From an uncultured Clostridia bacterium (lineage in GTDB: Bacteria > Bacillota > Clostridia > Oscillospirales > Acutalibacteraceae), in the NCBI GenBank assembly GCA_946184295.1, contig CAMHEZ010000003.1:1-64000 (forward strand): a DNA stretch of 64,000 nt. The letters run 5' to 3'. The notes beneath the pieces were generated by a model. The model did no database searches and was not told the origin of the DNA. It was given only the letters and a program-made list of their open reading frames with translations. This document shows, one piece after another, positions 41,301 through 48,233 of the stretch; position 1 is the stretch's first letter; each line of letters opens with the position of its first letter. Position numbers and translations under genes: made by a program.

Positions 41301-41654
41301 CAGGCCGTCGCCGTCTGCCTTGACGGAAAACTTCACCTGATCTCCCGCGGAGCCCTTGTAATCCTTGGGCTGCGCCGTGAGCCGGAGTTCCACAGTGGCA
41401 GCCTTGTGGGTCTTCACCGTGGCCGTGTCTGTCTGCTTGGTCTGCTGCGCACCGGCGCCGGCCAATTCTTCCTGATAGGTCTCGTCGGAAATGACATTTC
41501 TGACACTTTCCAGCGAAGACGTATCGCTCTGACTGACCGTCTGCGGATTTTGACCGGCGGCGGCATGGGTCATCATCGCGTGGGAATAGGAAATGCCCGA
41601 CCACAGCGCGGCTGTCAGAACCACAGCAGAGGCAGTTTTGGTAAACTTGTTCAT
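35310..41654 (-). CDS. Giant secreted protein of about 22 tandem Ig-like domains with no recognisable anchor or enzyme domain
   Basis: Signal peptide MNKFTKTASAVVLTAALWSGISYSHA, paralogous to the neighbour; repeat units ..QPxDYxGxxGDxxxF..Y.WQ.SDDG..W....RCVVTD. Confidence 0.92.
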   Translation of the reverse strand: MNKFTKTASAVVLTAALWSGISYSHAMMTHAAAGQNPQTVSQSDTSSLESVRNVISDETYQEELAGAGAQQTKQTDTATVKTHKAATVELRLTAQPKDYKGSAGDQVKFSVKADGDGLSYQWQLSDDGKNWRNSSVKDATYYTTLTASNNGRRVRCVVTDASGASVTSDAASMKIAGVFAITSQPSDYTGAVGDQMSFKVAAEGSGLTYQWQLSDDDGQNWRNSSTKVAVYTTKLSTTNNKRMVRCVITDDSGNTLISKAARMKIAVALSITQQPVDYTGTVGDQMSFKVAAEGSGLSYQWQLSDDDGKNWRNSSTKTATYTTTLSEKNNNRMVRCVVTDENGSTVTSEAARMKVAAVLAITQQPSDYTGAVGDQMSFTVGAEGLGLTYQWQLSDDNGKNWRNSSTKTAVYTTKLSEKNNNRMVRCVVTDENGSTVTSEAARMMLRAELKIVSQPVDYTGSVGDAMTFSVEAEGVGLSYQWQLSDDEGRNWRNSSTKTAVYTTRLSLVNTNRMVRCVVTDSSGSTVISTPAKMRITPILEITRQPADASGKLGDQVSFTVEAQGYGLTYQWQLSDDEGRNWRNSSTKTATYATKLNTVNNGRMVRCVITDGDGNTIISDPARMVAMTELRITEQPVDAEGGFNDELMFWVNAEGDELNCVWEYSDDGENWLSYGVDGPDLSVYVDEDTDGRLVRCVITDVYGNTVVSEPACMRLRYVLSIMEQPEDVTIHEGDEFTLWVYAEGIGMAYRWQYSDDGGDIWLDTDVTDEVFVKTAEEADNGRLYRCVVSDSAGNEEVSDFATVTVVRGIEILWTNFAYDNFYIGEEVDFAIGAEGEELRYVWQYSDDGGENWTDTDAVESRYTRTLTAEDDGRFYRCLITDANGSFVASAPYELEAKTVPAITVQPMHFYGAPNASAVLHVAAVGEGLTYRWQYRRGDDLNWQYAYMGESQDMTVTVMYNYEPLYYRCVVTDCYGTQVISNTAFVQVRSNPVIVTQPVDYCGDFYDTAVFSLEATGYGLGYRWQYYDNEEEAWIEVDNTSDFSVEINSWSVGRRYRCVVADFNGNRVISDEVSVSVTSNPLTIVTQPQNYVGDLGDAVDFYVEATGNGVDYRWERYDASDEEWYTVGAGAHLSADTLETYSNGRRYRCVVTDFEGNQVISDEVTMTLVPIPLTITVQPEDAEFEPYEEVVFRVEATGLELNYQWQESTDGGQSWLDVWYSTPELPVAQGAYGNNYLYRCVVTDYWGNEVVSDVAVLRLVPNPLTITRQPVSYVGEPGDVVTLTVAATGYNVRYDWQYSEDGENWNWLWYEDEQCYAESATATVTLSLDNHNWRYRCIVKDFRNNEVVSDEATVSLIPIPLTITRQPQSYVGDPGDNATFFVEATGYDVTYEWQYHEDDGDYWQRVWEFDNQKRYEVPLHQWTHHRQVRCVVRDALGNELISDVVTMRYEMEPVTITAQPQSYEGNLGDTVVLSVGAEGYNLSYEWECRASDNDGWQNVWNDETEQYETGSSLTLHLTTDRHLWQYRCLVRGIDDVNVYTDVATVSLVPNPLTLVSQPEDFTGVPGDDISLVVEAEGYGLTYRWQYRDNYSYWYDLWNEEREEYETNATLDFVMSTDINNRQFRCFVRDFQGNEIKTDTVTVALAENPLTVTRQPESRSGVPGDTATFTVEAEGYGLSYRWQYNDGNGWNDYLNEQYDYETGTSLTVTLGTDNYGRRYRCTITDYEGNRVNTNAVTFSLIPNPLTFVTQPQSYEGELGDEVIFTAEASGYDVSYRWEQYDSYWGSWDYVGEGDHLTVSPLETWNHGTRYRCVVTDFEGNEVVSDEVTMTLVSNPPTFVAQPRSYEGEPGNEVIFSASATGYDVSYRWEQYSAGWDRWGEIYYSDVWYDGSTLYVNLTLDNYDGVYRCVATDFEGNEVYSDEISTTLVPNPVTFVTQPSSYQGELGDQVTLYAEATGYGVSYRWEQYRPGWDDWIGVWYDGVWEDGQALHVTLTASNYDGVYRCVATDFQGNEIISDTVTASLVPNPLTIVTQPQSYAGEPGDEVTLRVEATGYGLTYRWQVSNDDWNYWIDEENYGNTLSLTLGSGINGNRYRWVITDFEGNEVISDEAVITVMES

Positions 41655-41739
41655 TTGAATATCCCTTCGACGAATTTATTTAATAAATCAGAAAATCTGT
41701 AAAAATACCGTCAGATTTTCATAAAATTTACTATTCTGT

Positions 41740-41768
41740 ATTATAGAATGTTTGAATTTGATTGTCAA
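41740..41768 (-). promoter_or_regulatory. Perfect-consensus sigma-A promoter of the Ig-only giant gene
   Basis: - strand TTGACA (41763-41768), 17 nt spacer, TATAAT (41740-41745). Confidence 0.85.
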
Positions 41769-41801
41769 TACATTTGTTTCAAACAAAATGCGTGAATGAA
41801 C

Positions 41802-41865
41802 AAAAAACCGATTCTGGTTTCATGCCGCTCAAATGGCTTGATTTGACATAAAATCAGAATCGGTT
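41802..41865 (-). terminator. Terminator at the end of the surface-glycan/metabolic operon
   Basis: aaccgattctg (41806-41816) / cagaatcggtt (41855-41865), T run on the - strand. Confidence 0.75.
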
Positions 41866-41884
41866 GTGAGATAATACAAACAAA

Positions 41885-43000
41885 CTATGCCTGACAGCTC
41901 AGAATGATGTCACAGATGCGGTCCACTTCTTCCAAAGTGAGATCGGCGTACATGGGCAGCGTCAGCACGCGCTTGCTGATATGCAGCGCGACAGGCGTTT
42001 GGCTCACGTCGTACTTGCCGCCAAAGGCTGAGAATGTGTTGGTGAGCGGATAGAAATACTTGCGGGCGCCGATGCCGTTCTGCCCGAGCTTGTCAAAGAC
42101 CTCGCTGCGGCTCGCGCCGAAAGTCTCCGGCTCAAACACGACCGGGAAGTAGGCGTAATTGGGGGTGACGTCCTTCTGCACAGTGTTCAGACGAATGCCC
42201 TCCACACCGTCCAGCCGCTCACGGTAACGGTTGGCGACGGCCTCGCGCTTTTTGATTTCCTCACCGAGATGGCGCAGATTGCACAAGCCCATCGCCGCGC
42301 AAAACTCGTTCATCTTGGCGTTCGCGCCGACTGCGGAGACCTCTTCGGGACCGTGAATGCCGAAGTTTTTGAGTTCGTAAAGCGTCGCGCCCAGCGCGGC
42401 ATTGTGATAGCAGACCGCGCCGCCCTCCACGCTGTTGAAGACCTTGGTCGCGTGGAAGCTGAAGCACGAAGCGTCACCATAGGAACCGATTCCCCGTCCC
42501 TTGTAGGTCTCGCCGAAGGTATGCGCCGCGTCATAGATGACCTTCAGCTCATACTTGCGGGCAATGCGCTCGATTTCCTCGATATTGCAGACATTGCCGT
42601 AGACATGCACCGGCATGATGGCGCAGGTTTTGTCGGTAATCAGCTTTTCGATTTTCTCCGGGTCGATGGTATAGGTCTCGGGGTCAATGTCGCAGAAGAC
42701 CGGTTCCAGCCCGTTACGCACGATCGCGTGTGTGGTGGAGGCGAACGTGAAGGGCGTGGTGATAACCTCGCCTTGCAGATTCATCGCCTGCAAGGTCAGC
42801 TCCAGCGCCATATGTCCGTTGGTGAGCAGTTCCACATAGTCCACATCGAGATAGTCCTTTAAAGCCGCCTGAAATGCCTTGTGTTTCACGCCCATATTGG
42901 TGAGCCAGTGAGAATCCCACAGCTCTCTGATTTCGTCCACATATTCCTCCAAGGGCGGCATAGAGGAACGGGTCACTAGAATTTTGCCCACAATATTCAC
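41885..43000 (-). CDS. DegT/DnrJ/EryC1/StrS aminotransferase, resembling dTDP-4-amino-4,6-dideoxyglucose transaminases (VioA-like)
   Basis: TTPFTFASTTHAIVRNGLEPVFCDIDPETYTIDPEKIE, YDAAHTFGETYKGRGIGSYGDASCFSFHATKVFNSVEGGA. Confidence 0.88.
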   Translation of the reverse strand: MNIVGKILVTRSSMPPLEEYVDEIRELWDSHWLTNMGVKHKAFQAALKDYLDVDYVELLTNGHMALELTLQAMNLQGEVITTPFTFASTTHAIVRNGLEPVFCDIDPETYTIDPEKIEKLITDKTCAIMPVHVYGNVCNIEEIERIARKYELKVIYDAAHTFGETYKGRGIGSYGDASCFSFHATKVFNSVEGGAVCYHNAALGATLYELKNFGIHGPEEVSAVGANAKMNEFCAAMGLCNLRHLGEEIKKREAVANRYRERLDGVEGIRLNTVQKDVTPNYAYFPVVFEPETFGASRSEVFDKLGQNGIGARKYFYPLTNTFSAFGGKYDVSQTPVALHISKRVLTLPMYADLTLEEVDRICDIILSCQA

Positions 43001-43041
43001 CTTCCCATAACAGTGAGAGCAAACTTAAAGAAATATATTTT

Positions 43042-43135
43042 CAAGCGCGAAGCGCTTCCTTCACGCTGCCGCTTGTCGGCAGCTAATTCACTATTCACTA
43101 TTCATTATTCTTTATTCATTTAGCGTAGCGCTCCA
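43042..43135 (-). repeat. Stop-rich short repeat overlapping the 3' end of the hydratase alpha gene
   Basis: - strand agcgctacgctaaatgaataaagaataatgaatagtgaatagtgaattagc ... gtgaaggaagcgcttcgcgcttgaaaata; tail shared with 58150-58197. Confidence 0.6.
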
Positions 43136-43972
43136 GATGCGCGGCTCAAAGCAGCAGCAGGGACGCAGACAGACGATTCTCACGCCGCTGGCTCTTTGGG
43201 GGCCGACCTTCATAAACGTGGCCAGCACCGAGGTATCGCCGTGCAGCCCCAGCGGGCCAATATTGGATACATTGACGCGGCGGGTAATTTCCGCCTCCAT
43301 CTCACTCTGCCTGTCATAGGTGCCGTCCGCGAGGGCTTGCAGCATGAGCGAAGAGGCCTCGAAGTGGGAACGTCCCACGCCGACCGCCAGCGTACAGGGA
43401 CTGCACCCGAGCAGTCCCACCGCTTCCTTGGCCCAGTCCACGATTTCGTCCAGCACGACCTGTGTGTTGTGCTTGTGAAACACACGGTAGGTCTTGGCGC
43501 GAATAGCGGGGCCGCCGCCGAACATCATGATGTGCAGTCGAATGACATCTTCATCGGTCTGGCGAATGAGAATCGGCGAAGGCTCCACGCCCGCCGAATC
43601 GGGGTTCAGTCCGCCGGACTGGTCAATGCGGTGACTGTCGTCCCCCATAATGCCCATCGGACGCCCCGGCAGGGCGCGAAGCCCTTGGGCCACGCCTTCT
43701 TTGATGGCCGCCAGCATGCGTCCGGTGACTGCCTGATTGGGTCCCACTTCCAGCAGCAGGTGAGGAATGCCGGAGTCGTCGCAGAGCGGACTGCGCTGCT
43801 CCTGGGCCGCTTCCGCGTTTTGCAGAATGGTTTCCAGCACCCACTTGGCTTTGGGGTTGGATTCGGTCGCGATGGCGCGGCAATAGGCATTTTTCTTGTC
43901 GTCCTTGAAGGTGGAACCGGCCGCGACAAGGGTATTCTTGACAGCCTCTATGATCTGTGCGTCATTCATCAT
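43112..43972 (-). CDS. Fumarate hydratase/tartrate dehydratase alpha-type subunit (Fe-S hydro-lyase)
   Basis: PLCDDSGIPHLLLEVG, GLLGCSPCTLAVGVGRSH, RPCCCFEPRIW. Confidence 0.88.
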   Translation of the reverse strand: MMNDAQIIEAVKNTLVAAGSTFKDDKKNAYCRAIATESNPKAKWVLETILQNAEAAQEQRSPLCDDSGIPHLLLEVGPNQAVTGRMLAAIKEGVAQGLRALPGRPMGIMGDDSHRIDQSGGLNPDSAGVEPSPILIRQTDEDVIRLHIMMFGGGPAIRAKTYRVFHKHNTQVVLDEIVDWAKEAVGLLGCSPCTLAVGVGRSHFEASSLMLQALADGTYDRQSEMEAEITRRVNVSNIGPLGLHGDTSVLATFMKVGPQRASGVRIVCLRPCCCFEPRIWSATLNE

Positions 43973-44480
43973 AAATGCTCCTTCCGTGCGCCGCGCCGAT
44001 AATGGCGGGATAGCGGTCCACTTTCAAACGATAAAGCGCCTCCATGCCGAGTTCCGGGAAGGCGACCAGCTCCTGCTCGGAGGTTTTCGCGCCGAGCAGT
44101 GCCGTGACCGGGGGAATAATGGCATAAACCGCGTGGTATTTGTCAAGTGCCTGCACTGTCTCGGGGTGAATCGCGCCTTTGCCGAGGTGCAGCTTCACGC
44201 CTGCCTCAGACAGCGGGGCAATGCTGGCCTCGATTTCCAGCTTGTTGCTGGACGTAGGGCCCACACCGGCGGGACTGACTGCCGTGTGGAAGATGACGCT
44301 GCCGGTCAGATTCGCGGCCAGCTCGTCCAGCCGACCTTCCTCATACATCTTGACGATTTTTGGCAGCACGCCGTCCCGCCCGCACAGAATATCGCCCGAA
44401 AGGTACACCATATCGCCGACCCGCAAACGATCAATGACCTCGTCGGAAATCGGCGTGGTAATTTCCAGAATCTGTTCCAT
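43962..44480 (-). CDS. Fumarate hydratase/tartrate dehydratase beta-type subunit
   Basis: GDMVYLSGDILCGRDGVLPK, VGPTSSNKLE, GAIHPETVQAL; overlaps the alpha gene. Confidence 0.88.
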   Translation of the reverse strand: MEQILEITTPISDEVIDRLRVGDMVYLSGDILCGRDGVLPKIVKMYEEGRLDELAANLTGSVIFHTAVSPAGVGPTSSNKLEIEASIAPLSEAGVKLHLGKGAIHPETVQALDKYHAVYAIIPPVTALLGAKTSEQELVAFPELGMEALYRLKVDRYPAIIGAAHGRSIYDE

Positions 44481-44482
44481 CG

Positions 44483-45619
44483 TTACACCTCAAACAAATC
44501 CGTGTACTTCGATTCGTCCGCAATCACGCCGTAGGCCTTGGCACGCATGAGGATTTTCTCCGCCCAGCAGCGATGGGGACCGATTTCGTTCATCTTGTTG
44601 CCGCTCGCGCTCTTGATAACGCCGCCGCTGGTGTTCATAATCTGGCAGGCGTCGTTGTAAACCTCCTGCGTCACGGCCAGCATGCCGTTGACATAGGGAA
44701 TATGGGTGGGGTGAATGATGGTCTTGCCGATGAAGCCGTTGGCGCGGTCAAGCAGCAGCTCGCGCAGCAGTCCGTCCACCGCGTCGTTAATGAGGATATC
44801 CCGCTTGAAGAGCGACTGATTGATGCTGTTGGGAATCTCGGTAAACTTCATGTTCTTGTTGGCGCGGAAGTACTCCCACACGGGACCTGACACGCTGTAA
44901 TCGTTGTCACGGGCAAAGACGTTGAGCACGTCCTTGAGGCAGTCGGAGACCGTCATGATATCGTAGATCGTGTAATTGATGCCGCGCCGCACGCCAAAGA
45001 CCGACGACCAGTCGGTACCGCCTACGCGGACATTCAGCACCAGCCGCTTGTGGCGGTCAAGAATTTCCTTCACGCCCATCAATTCGGGAATGCGGGTTTC
45101 GAGATAGGCCATTTCTCTGGCTTCGAGAATCGGCATACCGTAGATGACCTCGCCGAATTTTTCGTTGAGTTCTTCCAGATGGGAGAAGTACTGCTCACCG
45201 TTGGCGCGGTTGAACTTGGGGAAATTGAAGGCAGTGACGAAATGCACGCGTTCCTTGGTCAGCCGCGCGGAGAAGCGGTGAAACTGCTCCACATTTCTCA
45301 CGCGGAAGATGATGAGCGGGATTTCCTCGTACTTGATTTTGCCTGCCTTGACGGCCTCCCCCAGCGCGTCGAGCAGGCGAATGACATTGTCCTCCGCCTC
45401 GGGCACCAGTTCTTCCTTGCAGGCGTCCTCAAAGCACATGACCATCGAGGTCAGACCGGGATATTTTTTGTCGAGAATGGGCTGCAAGAAATCCTTCGTG
45501 CCGGGCATATACATGGTCGCGCCCAGACAGTAGCGGAGCAGTCCCTGCTCGGTGTATTTATCAAAATTGATCGGCTCTATCACAAATTTTTCGCTTGGCT
45601 GATACGCATGATGTCTCAT
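44483..45619 (-). CDS. HpcH/HpaI aldolase / citrate-lyase-beta-like protein
   Basis: YCLGATMYMPGTKDFL, SMVMCFEDACKEELV, GKTIIHPTHIPYVNGM. Confidence 0.82.
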   Translation of the reverse strand: MRHHAYQPSEKFVIEPINFDKYTEQGLLRYCLGATMYMPGTKDFLQPILDKKYPGLTSMVMCFEDACKEELVPEAEDNVIRLLDALGEAVKAGKIKYEEIPLIIFRVRNVEQFHRFSARLTKERVHFVTAFNFPKFNRANGEQYFSHLEELNEKFGEVIYGMPILEAREMAYLETRIPELMGVKEILDRHKRLVLNVRVGGTDWSSVFGVRRGINYTIYDIMTVSDCLKDVLNVFARDNDYSVSGPVWEYFRANKNMKFTEIPNSINQSLFKRDILINDAVDGLLRELLLDRANGFIGKTIIHPTHIPYVNGMLAVTQEVYNDACQIMNTSGGVIKSASGNKMNEIGPHRCWAEKILMRAKAYGVIADESKYTDLFEV

Positions 45620-45658
45620 TGGAACAAAATCTGCCTTTCTTAAATCATTGTAAAACCG

Positions 45659-46888
45659 TTAAAAATTCACTTCGCGGTTGAGCGCGTCGCTGCCGTCCGC
45701 AGCAATGACGCGAATGCGGCGGTAGGCTTCCTTTTCCTTTTCGCGCACGGCGGCCGGGCTGTCGGCCTCCACGATAAACGCGCCCACGCGGTTGCCGCTG
45801 CGCAGGTCGCTGTCAATCTCAGTGCCGGGCTTCTTCATCTGGAAATACTCGTGAATCACACCTTCGGCTTTGAGTTCCTCCGCACCTTCCAGCCGGTCAA
45901 AAACGCCGGGCTTCATATACAGCAGGTTGGTGGAATAGTGGCGGTCAATGGCCTTGGCTTTCACGTCGCTCTCCACGCCGAGGAAGGAATTGATGGCGAT
46001 TTCCACCGAATCCACCCCCGCGATATTCCGCAGCATATAGTAGCTCAGACCGCCGCCGATACGCGGGGCAAATTCCAGCACGGAAATCCCGTTTGCCGTC
46101 TTGATGGCCTGATAGAAGAAGGGCGTATTTTTCAGCCCAAAGGCCTTGGCAATGCCTATGGCGATTTCCTTGGTCTGTGCAACCTCAGCCTCACTCAGCG
46201 CGGCGGGAACAATGGAACCGGTAGATTGCAGCACCATGCCGTTACTGCCGTGAATCTTCTTTTTCTGGCGCGTCATGAGGACCTGCGCGCCGTCCTGACC
46301 GGCGAAGCAGTCCACCTGAATTTCGTCGCCCTCGTTGAAGCCCTCGATGATGGCGTGCCCGGTGCGGCTGAGCGACAGCGCCTCCTCCACGAACTGCACG
46401 ACCTCTTCACGGCTGTCGGCGCGGTGAACGCCCTTGGAACTGTTGCAGTCCACGGGCTTGACCACGGCAGGGAACGTCACCTTATTCCAGTCGATGCCCT
46501 CCACCGATGTGGTGAGCGTATAGGGCGAAGTGGGAATGCCGTGTTCGGTCATAATGCGCTTCATCAGACCCTTGTCGGTCACATCGAGCGAAGTCTGATA
46601 GCTGTAGGGGTGGGGCAGGCCGAGCTGCTCGGCGACATAGCAGCAGACGCTGTTGGCCTGGTCAATGCAGGTGCTGATGACCAGCGACGCGCCGGTCTCT
46701 TTGGCAATTTCCAGCACCTTTTCCTTGTCGAGTGTACTCTCCTTGATATGCTGATCGGCGGCGGCAATGCCGGGAGAATTGTCGAGATAATCCACCAGAA
46801 TCACACGGTAGCCGCGCCGTTTTAATTTGTTGATTAATTCCACATGGGGACTGGTACCGCCCAGCACCAGCGCGATTTTGTCGGTCAT
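45659..46888 (-). CDS. ATP-grasp domain ligase
   Basis: PAVVKPVDCNSSKGV, IIEGFNEGDEIQVDCF, LEFAPRIGGGLSYYML. Confidence 0.88.
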   Translation of the reverse strand: MTDKIALVLGGTSPHVELINKLKRRGYRVILVDYLDNSPGIAAADQHIKESTLDKEKVLEIAKETGASLVISTCIDQANSVCCYVAEQLGLPHPYSYQTSLDVTDKGLMKRIMTEHGIPTSPYTLTTSVEGIDWNKVTFPAVVKPVDCNSSKGVHRADSREEVVQFVEEALSLSRTGHAIIEGFNEGDEIQVDCFAGQDGAQVLMTRQKKKIHGSNGMVLQSTGSIVPAALSEAEVAQTKEIAIGIAKAFGLKNTPFFYQAIKTANGISVLEFAPRIGGGLSYYMLRNIAGVDSVEIAINSFLGVESDVKAKAIDRHYSTNLLYMKPGVFDRLEGAEELKAEGVIHEYFQMKKPGTEIDSDLRSGNRVGAFIVEADSPAAVREKEKEAYRRIRVIAADGSDALNREVNF

Positions 46889-46955
46889 ACGAAATGCCTC
46901 CTATGGATAGTTCCTTGTCAGACGCAACCAGCCGCAGATAAAGGGACGTTTTTTG

Positions 46956-47119
46956 GTATTCGCCCACCTTGTTTTGCCTGTCTTGTCGCGTTTTGCTCGG
47001 TCGGCCGTCGGCCTTCCTCGTGGGGCTTTGCCCCACCCCCTACGAGGGCGCTGCCCTCGACCTGGCAGGGAGCTTGCCCCCTGCACCCCACGCTTCGCTA
47101 ATTGGCGCTTCGCGCTTTT
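46956..47119 (-). repeat. Intergenic multi-hairpin repeat, copy G
   Basis: - strand gcagggggcaagctccctgc, cgagggcagcgccctcg, gtggggcaaagccccac, ggcgaatacc right end. Confidence 0.85.
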
Positions 47120-48034
47120 TTACTGATTGCTTATGAAACCCTTGGGCGACTGCACCGCCTCGGGATAGTACGCGTCAATCACGCGCTTGACCAGCGACAC
47201 CTGCTTGGCGCGCTTCTTGGCGTCGCTCTCGGTGCTGTCCCAGCTGTGAGTCTGCGCGACGGAACCGCCGGTCTTGAGATAGATGGGAGCCGCGACGCGA
47301 ATCATCTCCGGCACCTCATAATGGCGGATAAAGCCGCCGGTGGACTTGGGATTCTCGGTGTGAATGTCAATCGGAATGTCGATGGCCTGACGCATGGCGG
47401 CCAGCATTTGGAGCTGGATATCGCGGACGGGGTTGAGCGAATCCGCGCCGATGTCCTGCAACAGCTTGGCGGCGCAGGGATTGCCGTGACCGGCGTGTGC
47501 CGACAGCTTGAAGTGGCAGTCGGCGGGAATCTCGCCCGCCTGACGGAACTGATTGAGCACCCACAGGCAGCCCTCATCATACACGAGGAAGCCGCGGCAG
47601 CCGAATGAAGCGGCGCGTTTCACGTCTTCCACGGCGCGGACGATCTGCTCCTGACCGCGCAGACGGTAGCCCATGCGCACGCCCTCCGGGGTATTGACCG
47701 AGGCACTGGTGTCAGTGGTAGCGCGGGGGCCAATGGCGAGAATGAGGTCGGTCTGCGCCTGCTTGGCCAGCTTGACCATGTCCATGATATCGTTGTCGGA
47801 AAGGGACATAATGCCCTTGGTCTGGGTCACGCGGTGCAGCCAGATGCCGTATTTGTCCATTTCTTCCAACAGTGCCTCCATAACCTTGGGTCCCTGAATG
47901 CCAGGCACCTCAAAGCGGTACTGTCCGCCGTCCTCAAACCGTTTGTCCGAAGTGGGAAGGTCATACGCGTCCCCGCCGGGGAGACCGATGGATTGCAAAA
48001 ATGCTCTCGTCTGTTCCATGCTGTTCATATTCAT
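47120..48034 (-). CDS. Peptidase U32-like TIM-barrel protein of unknown function
   Basis: SIGLPGGDAYDLPTSDKRFEDGGQYRFEVPGIQGPKVMEALLEE...HRVTQTKGIM; start at ATG after aaaggag; ORF-track start at 48058 is in repeat H. Confidence 0.6.
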   Translation of the reverse strand: MNMNSMEQTRAFLQSIGLPGGDAYDLPTSDKRFEDGGQYRFEVPGIQGPKVMEALLEEMDKYGIWLHRVTQTKGIMSLSDNDIMDMVKLAKQAQTDLILAIGPRATTDTSASVNTPEGVRMGYRLRGQEQIVRAVEDVKRAASFGCRGFLVYDEGCLWVLNQFRQAGEIPADCHFKLSAHAGHGNPCAAKLLQDIGADSLNPVRDIQLQMLAAMRQAIDIPIDIHTENPKSTGGFIRHYEVPEMIRVAAPIYLKTGGSVAQTHSWDSTESDAKKRAKQVSLVKRVIDAYYPEAVQSPKGFISNQ

Positions 48035-48047
48035 GTCGCTCCTTTGG

Positions 48048-48222
48048 TATTCGCCCAAATATATTTTTTATCGCAGTGCGTCTCGCTCGCTCAGCCTACG
48101 GCTTCGCTCGTGGGGCGCTGCCCCACTCCCTGCTGGTGGCGTTGCCTCCAGGCCCCTACCAGGGAGCTTGCCCCCTGGACCCCGCGCTCCGCATTCGCTC
48201 CGCTAATTGGCGCTTCACGCTT
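48048..48222 (-). repeat. Intergenic multi-hairpin repeat, copy H
   Basis: - strand ccagggggcaagctccctgg, gtggggcagcgccccac, agccgtaggctgagcgagc, ggcgaatacc right end. Confidence 0.85.
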
Positions 48223-48233
48223 TATTCATTATT

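Noticed and set aside
28690-41654. CRISPR-like or satellite DNA arrays
   Set aside because: Periodicity is at the protein-domain level (about 20 and 89 aa units) within intact ORFs, with no identical repeats separated by unique spacers.
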